Below the pieces are notes generated by a model. The model was not told the origin of the DNA, did no database searches, and saw nothing but the letters and a program-made list of their open reading frames with translations. A program made the translations under genes and the position numbers. Shown here one piece after another: positions 54,220 through 64,000 of a stretch of 64,000 nucleotides of DNA. The DNA is from Eretmocerus hayati (taxonomy: Eukaryota; Arthropoda; Insecta; Hymenoptera; Aphelinidae). Within the stretch, counting starts at the first letter, position 1. Each line of letters starts with the position of its first letter. The DNA lies in NCBI GenBank assembly GCA_029851415.1, contig CM056742.1:154323121-154387120 (forward strand). Direction: 5' to 3'.

Positions 54220-57200
54220 CAACTTTCGGCGGTGATCGGGGCCGGCTCGATTTTCTTCATTTCATCTGGCGTCGTACCGTTGATCGCTTCAAGCCCAGCG
54301 GTCGGTTGCCGTTTCGCGATTTCAGCCTTGAAATTCTCAATATCCTGTTGACTTATTTGGACGAACAGAATTCCGTTGATGACATTTAGCATGTCAAGTA
54401 CCGAACCCATGCTTGGAGGTTGAATCTGAATGGGTGGTAAGCTTACGCCAGTCTTGCCTGTATAAATTTCGTTCATTTTCTTTTGAAGAACTACAGCTTG
54501 TTGGGTGAGGTGTCGAAGGCAGTCACTGCTCTCTTTCGTCTTCTCATGTTCCTCGCCAAGCTGTTGCTTGTAGATCGCATAAGTCTCTTTCTCATTGTTG
54601 AGAGCTGCCCGGAAGTCACCCATGCAGGATTGAGTGCGAGCTACAAGGTGGTACGAAACCGCAACCTTGAGCGATTTTCGTCCGTGATAGCGCAGATTTA
54701 AGGAGAGCGCGTGCTCCAAGAAACGCAGCGAGAGCTCGTATTCTCCAACCGCATGGAGGATCAGAGATATATTGCTCTGCGGGGTAAAATACAATTTCAA
54801 CAATCGGACCAAAAAAAATTGTAGCTATAGTGTAAAAATGGGAAATTCCAATTCTTACTCTATCCTATTATTTAATACTACTTACATCGAGTAATGCCAC
54901 CTCTGGATGATCCTCACCGCACACAAGTAATGCAAGATATCTCGCCCTGTACAAAAGTCTCAGTGACGCGGAGACTTGTCCATTTGCGAATGAGTATAAG
55001 GCCATGTGGATCTGAAATGGAACGCGCAGTCATTAATATCATTTGCATTGAGGAGAATTCAAAAATAATGTAATGAACTGATTCTTACGTATTCAGTTAT
55101 TGTGTAAGGATGATCGATGCCGTTGACTCGCTCAGACATAAGAACAGCTTTTTGTTGAGTTGCGAGGGCCTCAACGTGATCACCCATTATGTAATTCAAT
55201 CTGGCAAGCATACGAAGACATTGTGCTATCTCTGGATGCATGGCACCATAAACATTGTTCAATAAGTTAAGAGCTTCATTTATCAATTCATAGCCATCTT
55301 TGAGGAAACCTTGTTGAATTTTTGTTTGACCGGTTGTGTAGAAGTTGTATGCGTCGCTAGCCTGTGGAGAAAAATCCGATGAGTGATCGATTGCGCGATA
55401 CATTCACGTTACATTGCGGAAAATATAAGTTTACTCACCCTAGGATTGATGTGTTTCACAACTGGGAAAATATTCAAAATGTCTTCTTCAAAAAATGTGG
55501 CACGATTCTTATTTTCAAAGTTGTACTCTCGGAGTAAGATTTGAATTCCAGTTTTGACACAAAAAGCTCGGAGAAGTGAGATCTTTTGTAAGTTAAAGTG
55601 TTCGATGAAAACATCCAAAGACTCTGGCGCTGGACAATCCCAGTCGTAGTAGAACTTGAGATCGGCTTTGATTTGTTGCCATAGTGATTTCGAAGTCAGA
55701 GAGGCCCACTCAACCTCAGATTGCTGAGGCCCGTTGGTCCTACCTTTTCTCTTGTTTCGGCGTTTTGCTGTCTTGCTCTGCAGTTCTTCGAGATTCTGTT
55801 GTGGATGAATAAGTTGCGTGGACGATAACAAACAATTCAAGAAGTGACTGATCGCTGCCGTTAAGCACATCAATTCTGCACCCTGTAATAGTGGAAATAA
55901 TAAGTTTAAAAGTTAGCTAGGATACTAATGATAATATACTTGTACTTGAGTGAAGTCTCACCTGCATGTACGAAGTAAATATATGTTTGGCTGATCTGAG
56001 AATTAACTCTGATACGGCAATACGATGGAGGTACTGCAGTCGAGGAAACGTTTCTAGCATAGTCGCCAATTTCCCGAGATATCGTACATTTATTCCTCTT
56101 CCGTGTAGCGCTTCAATCAACGTACTGCCATCCATGGCAGCTGGGGTATGATCCATACATTCGCGGATCTAAAAATTGAACGTGTTTCAATTTCTACGCT
56201 AAGCAATGAGATATGCACTGCTCATCTTTTAAAAAACACTTACAAAAGTAGGAAGCTGAACCGTTAACAAAAAATCTGCAGCATCCTGAACAAGCTGCCT
56301 TTGTTTTTTCAAAGCTGGTCCATCTGGGTCTGGGTGTTTTACACCAGGTGAAAAGACATCCGGATTAAATTTAACATCGAATTCAGTTTCCCGCAAACTG
56401 CCGACTGCCGCGGCGGCTCTGCGAACTATTTCTTTTGTACTTTCTTCGACTGTAAAAAAGATTCGAGTAATAAATTTTCTATTCGAAATGTCGACGGTTT
56501 AGGGGTGCCAGTGTGCTGATCTACATACTTTCTTGCTTCTCTCCACCAGTAATAGAGTCTGTGATACTTTCAACTATTTTTTTGGCTTCATCGGCCTCAA
56601 TCGAAGACTGAACAGAATCTTCTTTATTACTATCAATAGCCGGGAGACTTGGTTCCTCTTTCTTTTCTTCCTGTAATTTCAAAGAGTTGATCGTTCATCT
56701 ATTAGTAGATGATTCACCACTTACATCTTAAAATTGATGAAAAGGCTCTACCTTTGCACATATTTCTTTCTCTTTCTGAGCTCTCTTGGCAGTCGTCAAT
56801 TGTTGTAAATGTACAGCTGCATGTTTGATGAACTGAACGTATCTTGCTTCCACGAAAGAGTCGATCAATTCTTGACGCAAGCAAGCTAATTTATGTTTAT
56901 GCTCAACTGGGAAACCCAATGCTCTGGCTTCTTTGCTCAGCTCCACGCCTTCCACTGCAAAAAAATCAATCATAAGGTTTCAATGAAGTGTTTTTTAATA
57001 AAATAGATGACAGTTCTAGGGTTAAACTCACATTTCAAAAAGTTAACATCGGGCGGGAAAGTTCTTAGGAGATCAAGCACGTAATGACGGGAGTCATTGC
57101 CAACAATACCCTTACATTCAACGCTACTACAGAGTTCTATTTCTTCTCCAGCATCGTTGATAACTTTGTGCGGTAGAATTTTGAGTTGCTGACCCGCTTT

Positions 57201-60200
57201 ATTCAGCTACAACACATGAGTCATTTTTCATTCAAAGATATAATCTCTCGGATTTTTGTGCATCCAACTCAAACGTTTACGTACCAATTCGAGATACTTG
57301 GGATGGGTAAGGACTGTTTTGCCAAAATCTATGGATCCATAAACCACAGACTGTTCCTGCTCACGCTCGAGAATACCGGGGATGATGGACTGTGCTGTGA
57401 CTCGGTAGCCTCTATAATTTGAAAAATCAATTTTGTAATGAGTTATAGGTTGAAATTTCAAGCTGTTTGAGGCTGTAAAAACATAAGGATGGTCATGTAC
57501 CTGTAATCTATGACCACAGTTCCGAGCGTGTACAGTCCAGGAAGATCAACGGCTGCGTAGACTCTGACACCTTGAAGGTCGTTTCGAGGTGCTACGAAAG
57601 CAGCCGCATCTCCACCGAGTTCCTTGTAATGATCACGAACGTCAAACCCGAGGGAGAAGAAAATGTTATTCCAGATAAACATTTGCATTTTTGGCTCCTC
57701 GCCCGGATTGATCGCCATAACATTTCCGTCGATCACTGCGACCGCTCCTCTAGTTGCAGCTGCTACAAAGTCACTGTGCACCTGAATTCATCACAAATTT
57801 GTAGAGAAATTTCATCTAAAACTGTAAACTTGAGAGAATAGTGAATCAAAGTCATACCTTGAAGATGGCTCGCTCTCTCAATAATCTCTCTGGGAGATTT
57901 TTGCGTGGTAGCTCCCTTGTCGTTTGCAATTCCTCGTTCCAGTCTCTGGTTTGACCAGGAATATGCTCCTCATAACCTAATTTAGACGAGAACGCTGTGG
58001 AATAGAAAAATATTTTAAAAACTTTTTCAGGACAATCATCTATCAGTTGTGACTAGCTTGTATGTATAAATCTAAAAAACATGAAAATTTGACATTCACG
58101 ATCTACCGATCATTCAACAATATTGGACTTGCAAAACTAAGTGTTGCTGACAATTTTTAAAATACAAGTAAATGTAGATGAAACCCAACTGGAATTTATG
58201 ATCTCACTTACTGTCTTCGGCGCGTATTGCGTCGATAGTGTGCTCGATTTGTGGTGCGCTCCAAGCATACAGCTGATAAGGGGTTGCAACCCTCTCAAAA
58301 GGATGCCTCTGAGTCCTTCTGCGCTGCATTGCGGCAAAACCCCGCTTAAAAGATGGGCTGAGCTGGTTCAACAACTCGATAAGGCTGTGACAGAGGTGAC
58401 TCGGTGCCGCTGGTTTTGGATTAAAACTTTCTTTGCTCGACTGATTCACGAAAAAACCACGAGCACATGCTGTGAGGTAGTATTGCTTCTCTTCGAGAGT
58501 CACGACGTGAAGGTACATCAGGTCACCGTGAAGTTTTCTATAACCTGGTGGCGGGTTCCAGCCCGACGTTGTCAGCACCTGTGGCATAAATTTCATGTTG
58601 AATATTGCGGAATAAATGCATCAAAATTATCTGTTGTCTCATATGTTCAGTTATTCAAGCTAGATCTCATTATTTTAGCAGAGATTTCTTCTAAAGAGTA
58701 TTGCTTTGTGCACCTTTGGAATTTTCTAATCAAGGAATGAAGATTGATTTACAAACCTTTTTAATTTAGATGTTGATCGAAAAGTAATGAATCGTCATGG
58801 AATTTTAGTTCATCAAATAAAACAGCATGGGCAAGTCCTTTCAAGTCATAATTGCTACGAGGATCGAATTGCTACAAGATCAAAGATAGGATGGTTCTTT
58901 GGAAACAGTCGACAAGAGTCATAAACTCTGATAATACTTTGAATAAAAAAACATCAATCAGAACCATTGAAAATCTGAGAATCGGCACGTGGTCATAATA
59001 GAAAAAAAATTGAAAAAGTCGCACAAAATTGAGTACAACCAACCTTCAGACAGGGTGGACACTTTTGCTCTTTAGCCTGGGGCTGTATTGGCAAGAGTGG
59101 CCTGTCCTTGCAACCAGGTATTATATAGTCCGGTGGCGTGCAGTCAACAGAGTCTGCTCTGGATTTTTTCTTTTCGAGTATATCACCGTTGGTGACGACG
59201 TTCAAAAAGGACAAGCTGCTGCATTCGACACCGTTGTAAGCATCGGCCGGGTCGACTGATTTGAGTAAATCGCGTACGTGCCTCACGTGTATACGGGCCT
59301 CACGCATCGTGTATGGCTCCTCTACGACTTTGATTATCGAGCCTTCTTTTAGGCCTTCAATATTTTTAAGCTCGGCAAAATTGTCCAGGGTGTTTCCATC
59401 TAGCTGGAGTGAGAAACACGTTCGATGACACGTATCTTCTCGGTCCATCAACAGCTGATGAATTTCCTGTGAATGTATAGTTAGGAATTTTAGTTTGACT
59501 GATGATGATATTATATAGAACTCTGTGTGAGTTGCGTATGTAATCGTAAGGGGCCATTCAAAAACCATATGGTCTGTAAGGGGTGGGTGGGTGGTCGTCC
59601 AAAACACCATATTAAACCAGATGAGGTGGGTAAGTGGTCAAGCCCAAAGCCATATGTTCAGAGCTCACCGAGAAGACTCAGTTTTTCTACAAAATGGAAC
59701 AAACAAAAGGTCAAAGTAGAAGTGAATTCGATGACACTGTGTCATGAATTCAGTTGAAATAAATTACGATACAAATTGGAGCAGTCTACATTCCTATTCT
59801 GGAAACTGTTCAATTTTTGGAAACAAAAATCTCTGAGGACCATATGGCTTTTGAGGGGGTGGGTGGGTGGTTGAATGGAATGCCATATAAAACCATATGG
59901 GGGTGGGTGGGTGGTGAAAAATGGCCTTAAACGAGGCCATATGGTTTGTGCACCATCCCTAATTTGAGGGCATTATTTAAAAAATGGTGAGAAAATTATT
60001 CATTCCATCTTTGGAGTATTTCTTCTCGATTTTCCAAGTGTTTTATTAGAAAAATGGAAATATTAGATGTTCGATTTGATGCCCATATTGATAACAAAAT
60101 TGAGACATACTTTGAGATGATAAGGCTCTTAGAGAGACGGTGCGCGAAATCATTAATTTAGATATGTCAAAATGTGACGTTTATATCATGATGGAATTAT

Positions 60201-60976
60201 GACTAAGTTTCAATTAATCATAATGGAAACGAAATAGTATTTTTCGATTCGAGGGAGGGAAGTTTGGTTTTGCTTGTCGAGTGATTGTTTTCGGCCCGAG
60301 CCCTGGCGAGGGTCGAAATTAGCACGAGTAAAGCAAAAAAACTTCATGCCCGAGTATCGAAATACGTTTTTCGACCGACTGGGTGTAAAATAAACAAAAA
60401 CTACCGTGCGTAAAGCACTGCTTTACGCACAGTCGATCGAAAATAACTATTCCAGGTAGACTGTGAATCGAAAATTTGTCCGCACAAAAGAGCATTTCTT
60501 CGGCCTTTTGAATATGGAGCACGATAGCAAGTTCAGAATTATAATAAAATTCACCTGTACAAGCTCCATACTTGAGACTTGAATATCGAATGGTTCGGCA
60601 CCCGGACTGACAATTTTGACAGTGAATCCCATATCCTGGATGAATACAACTTCTTGCTCATTGGTGGCATCCTTATCCTTGTCCTTGTCCTTATCCTTGT
60701 CTTTGTCACTGTCCTTATCTTTGTCCTTGTCGTTGTCCTTTTCTTTTTCTTTATCTTTGTCCTTATTCTTATCCTTGTCCTTATCTTTATCCTTATCTCT
60801 ATCTTTGTCGTTATCAGTCTCTTTTTCATTTTTACCCTTGGTCTCGGCTTTATTTTTTTCTTTTTCACCCTCTTTGGTTGCCTCAACTTCACCCTTTTCG
60901 AGGATGCTCTCGGTTGAATTACTCGAGGAACTACTTGTGTTACCTGCGTCTTCTCCATTTTGTTTTGCTTCTGGAA
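54219..60976 (-). CDS. clu: Clueless/CLUH, mitochondrial distribution and mRNA-binding protein (5' end missing)
   Basis: Cytoplasmic protein that binds mRNAs of nuclear-encoded mitochondrial proteins and keeps mitochondria from clustering. Fifteen in-phase exons: 60976..60555, 59466..59044, 58578..58212, 57994..57858, 57781..57501, 57411..57285, 57206..57032, 56954..56752, 56670..56529, 56449..56244, 56168..55962, 55882..55439, 55361..55089, 55011..54886, 54776..54219; about 1362 residues. Order: low-complexity KD tract; ubiquitin-like/CLU-N region ([37 protein letters not shown]); [22 protein letters not shown] domain ([37 protein letters not shown]); [16 protein letters not shown]; then C-terminal TPRs in the last three exons ([36 protein letters not shown]). 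The first exon here starts in phase 2 after TTTTTCAG, so an upstream ATG exon must exist. I did not find it between 61.0 and 64.0 kb, so it may lie outside. The stop codon overlaps an AATAAA. Confidence 0.95.
59548..59961. mobile_element. MITE-like element with CCATATGG and GGGTGGGTGGG words
   Basis: In the Clueless intron between 60555 and 59466. The left end aaggggccattcaaaaaccatatgg matches the inverted right end (ccatatggtttgtgcaccatccct) with substitutions. Inside, the block 'ggggtgggtgggtggt' occurs three times (about 59578, 59855, 59899), each next to a CATATGG word, so it is internally duplicated. The G-tracts could form quadruplexes. Confidence 0.55.
60238..60365. repeat. Imperfect hairpin repeat (about 125 bp) in Clueless intron
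   Basis: ttcgattcgagggagggaagtttggttttgcttgtcgagtg-type text (60246-60285) pairs with the inverted stretch at 60320-60362 (gcacgagtaaagcaaaaaaacttc...ccgagtatcgaaat). It is followed by a second perfect small palindrome, tgcgtaaagcactgctttacgca, at 60409-60431. Confidence 0.5.
60664..60831 (-). repeat. Lys-Asp-rich coding tract in Clueless
   Basis: Trinucleotide-pair repeat (AARGAY) coding alternating K and D with occasional R, N, E and S over roughly 50 residues. In-frame and open. The same tract makes long artificial ORFs in other frames (for example serine/leucine-rich on the plus strand). Confidence 0.9.
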
Positions 60977-63900
60977 CTGAAAAATAAAGGACATAGAGTT
61001 AAAATATATATTCATGATCACAGTTCACTCAATATGATGTTTCGGGAAATGAATCGTATCGAGACTGTCATGTCGTGTTTGAAATTTTTTTGAGTAATGC
61101 GACCCTACCAAAAAATAGACTCTAAAACCATCTTATGACGTTTGATAAGATGAGTGGACATTGCATGAAGTGATTTATTTGGACAATTTCATCTCGCACT
61201 CTAGTCACTAAACTCAAACTCTGTACTTTCCTTTTCAATGCTCTTCTTTCGAGGTCATTGAAATGTCGCAACTCCGTCAGATCGTTCATGTTGAACTTGA
61301 TTTAGGCTACTAACTAATATTTTCAAGATTCTTGAGGAACATAGTTAGAGGTCAATATCAAAATTCTCGAGGTTAAAAAAAGTTGAAATAAAAAATGAAA
61401 AAAAAATGTTTCGGCGTTAATTACTTCGACTATGCAAATTGTTGTAACATTACACCTTAAATTAGTTACATAAACAAAAAAGTACAGTTACGAATTCTGG
61501 TTTGCAGAACGACTTTCAAAAGAGTGGTGGCATTTCAGCACTTTCATTTCGGCGCGTTATTCAAACAATATGTGTGGAATCCCATTCACACCTACGTTTG
61601 AATAATTCGTACGAGAAGCTACACCAGAAAAAAAAACCTTGAAAGTAGTCCAAATGCTGAAATTTGGAAAGAAAGTCCAAGATAGAGGGTAAGAGAAACC
61701 ATAATGAAATACGACCGAAAGCGAAACGAAACATTCGGCGACCATACGGTGACATGTGCTGAGAAGCTGATGCACCTCATGGCTTTTGAAAAATGGAGAA
61801 AACAAATTTTCTCGCAATCTTCGTCGGTGTCGCAGATGCATCCAAAGTCAGCATTGCCGGTGACGGGGTTTTAGACCATACGCAGCCAGCCGAGATATGA
61901 GACAGAAAAAAAAAAATAACGCAAGAGAAAAGAAAAAGAAGAGAATCACCGAGCTTTGAATGCATGGCTGCACTTTCTTTCTAGTATACAGTGGTGGTGC
62001 GTAAAGCCACATCAGTCGTTCTGGTGGGCACATCTTATAAATAAACGTGAGTGTAAATAGTGCACACTCTTGAATGCCGGACTATTTTCATCGATCCTTG
62101 CAGATGCATACATCTCTATGCAAGAAAGACCATCACAGTGAAAAATGTCCCGGTAGACTGGTGCGACGAACCGTCACAAGAAACCCCTTTGATTATTATC
62201 TTTGTCGAACAGGCGGGCGAAGTTGACATGTATAGCGCATGGATATCAAAATCGTAGTAAAAGTCAAAGATTTTCTATCTGGTAGTGGTTTCGGGTCACT
62301 GATTTCCGTACCGAACGATGATGTGGTCCAAGGAAAAATAAGGAGGGGGGGGGGTGATTTTATCGAGATCACGGTCGTATATCGAGATTGAAATTCTTCT
62401 AGTAAAATATGGTCCTAGTTTGAGATGTAAGATAGAAGTGATGGTAATTCAAGAAGTGAACGATCAAATGGGATGAAAGAACACGGAGACAAAACGATGT
62501 GAGGGATTTTTGGAATTTCTCCCAAAAATGTTGTTTTATGAAAAAGCATAGCTATTGTGAGGAAGGGCACTGTAAAAGCGATCAAGGTTCCTCCGATTTT
62601 CATGTTGGTGGAAAAATTGTGGGATAAAGAAATTAATTGATTCTGAAATCTACTTGGTGAAATCAGGGCTGATATCTGTGCCATCTAATCGAAACTTTTG
62701 AAATAATTTGAGATTTTAAATCAATGAAACGTATCAAGTCCATCGGTTACTTGTCACGGATGAAATTTTCGACAACTCAAAACACATCATTGCGAACATT
62801 ATTGCTACGTTAAATTTTATCGCTGAGATAAAACACGATAACGATAATGTGCCTTTTCTCACATAATCCATGTACGTATACATGTACATGCATCCCATCA
62901 ATTTCATAACTTATACAGCTGGCATCAGTGGATAAGGTAAGTGTGCCTAATATGCCCCCACTACTTTTGTTTTGCTCATAGTTTTGGCCAATCTCAATAT
63001 TATTCAACGTGTCTTAGCTAGTTTCAAAGGTAGTTTCAAGACCTTTAAAATGAGCTAAGGTACGTTTGATTTCAAGTCACCTTCTAGTCACTTTTGTGTA
63101 AAAGTAACATACTCATATGTGACACACTGCAAGAGGTTCATTCGAATGAATGATCGGATCCGATTTTCCATAGTAATAATGCGAGAGCCTGATGTATAAA
63201 TTTGCAGAATTAGCGTAAGTGAAATAATCGGTTGTGTCTGATGAAGATTATGATGCTCACTGCAATTGTAAAAAATGAGATTACATACTCCATTTGCTTA
63301 TTCCGCTTGCTTCTGAATCGCCTCGCTTTATCCTTATTCATCATTTACAAAATTTTTCACTACAATGATCTAAATTCTTAACCCAGCTTGATATCATCGG
63401 AATGCAAAAATGAGATTAGAAAATTTACACTCGGTCCAAATGAAGTTCTGATTATGGAAGAAGATCACCGAGTAGAATCTCCCCAGAATACAATAATATA
63501 AAAAATGACGGGAGATCTGACAAGCTAGACAACAATAATAGACCCTAGAGCAAAAATTAGTAAATATGTGTGAAAATGGGTCATTTTTGTAACTCTTGAG
63601 CAAATGGCAACCATATTCACAGGCACATCAAGTAAACTATAGTCCGCGCGAAAAAGCTTGAATTTTGTACATTTCAAGATCAGAGGGAATGGGAAATTAC
63701 AAGAAAATTGTTGTTTTGTGTAGATTTTGCCGGAGAAACATTTATCAACTGACAGAATGCTATGACTTTTTGAGATCATAAATCAAGTTTTTGCAAATAT
63801 ATAGTTCTCATATCTACAGGAAGGATACGAAGATAGTAGAGGTTCTGTTAACACATGCGGGCAAATAACGAAGATGAGTGATTTCATAAATAGAATCATC

Positions 63901-64000
63901 AGTAAGAGCGAGCAAAAGGAGATAAAATAGTCAAACAAGAAGGAGAAATCGAGACATGGCAAAAAGAGGCGTGCTTTTCTTTCGAGTAAAAGACGTTGCA
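60977..64000. other. Upstream region of Clueless, no supported gene
   Basis: No exon with a fitting donor for the missing Clueless start could be chosen here. G-rich runs are at 62344-62353 and poly(A) runs near 61390-61410. ORFs of 60-95 codons overlap on both strands without domains. The first Clueless exon and promoter may lie here unrecognised or beyond the window. Confidence 0.4.

Noticed and set aside
60551..61021. Long arginine/threonine- and serine/leucine-rich ORFs on both strands
   Set aside because: They are other-frame readings of the Clueless Lys-Asp repeat. The real frame is fixed by in-phase splicing and homology.
62415..62684. 89-codon minus ORF as the missing first exon of Clueless
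   Set aside because: No donor in the required phase and no resemblance to Clueless N-termini.

Overview
This window looks like nuclear DNA from an insect. Genes are intron-rich with short GT-AG introns, intergenic DNA is AT-rich and full of small palindromic elements, and the recognisable proteins are animal ones: an SLC17-type anion transporter, THOC5, a ciliary DRC2/CCDC65, SWAP70/DEF6, METTL16 and Clueless/CLUH. A hymenopteran (sawfly or wasp grade) is my best guess from the general look, but nothing here proves the order. There are no prokaryotic features and no CRISPR array.

Layout. Positions 1-8.1 kb are mostly repeats, including a 1.6-kb foldback element flanked by TTAA, and one possible tiny spliced gene. 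Positions 8.1-26.4 kb are a single minus-strand SLC17-type transporter gene. I could trace nine coding exons that join in phase to 515 codons. Its introns have been colonised by foldback elements, MITE-like hairpins and a retro-fragment of TAF11. Positions 26.4-33.7 kb are gene-poor: a perfect 110-bp inverted repeat, one tRNA-Trp(CCA), a 1.2-kb foldback and a CCATGG minisatellite. Positions 33.75-51.99 kb are gene-dense: THOC5 (+), DRC2 (-), SWAP70-like (-), a 1281-residue intronless repeat protein (-), and METTL16 (+). Positions 52-54.2 kb hold no clear gene except a doubtful secreted Cys-rich locus. Positions 54.2-61 kb carry Clueless (-), whose first coding exon I could not find. Positions 61-64 kb are its upstream region, with no supported gene.

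How the genes relate. The conserved genes are housekeeping or structural: mRNA export, axonemal dynein regulation, actin/Rac signalling, RNA m6A methylation and mitochondrial distribution. They are neighbours rather than one pathway.

The standout is the minus-strand ORF at 44698-48543. Its C-terminal half is fourteen full copies plus one partial copy of an exactly 46-residue repeat. Each unit has helix, short hypervariable loop, helix, which recalls TAL-effector-like repeats. The N-terminal half carries a basic nuclear-localisation-like patch and two diverged copies of a domain that resembles, as I recall it, the restriction-endonuclease-like N-terminal module of arthropod ankyrin/NACHT-type proteins. 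A nuclease-like module fused to a TALE-like array would be a natural TALEN-shaped protein. That reading is a hypothesis. The exact repeat periodicity, the intact intronless frame and the N-terminal duplication are directly visible.
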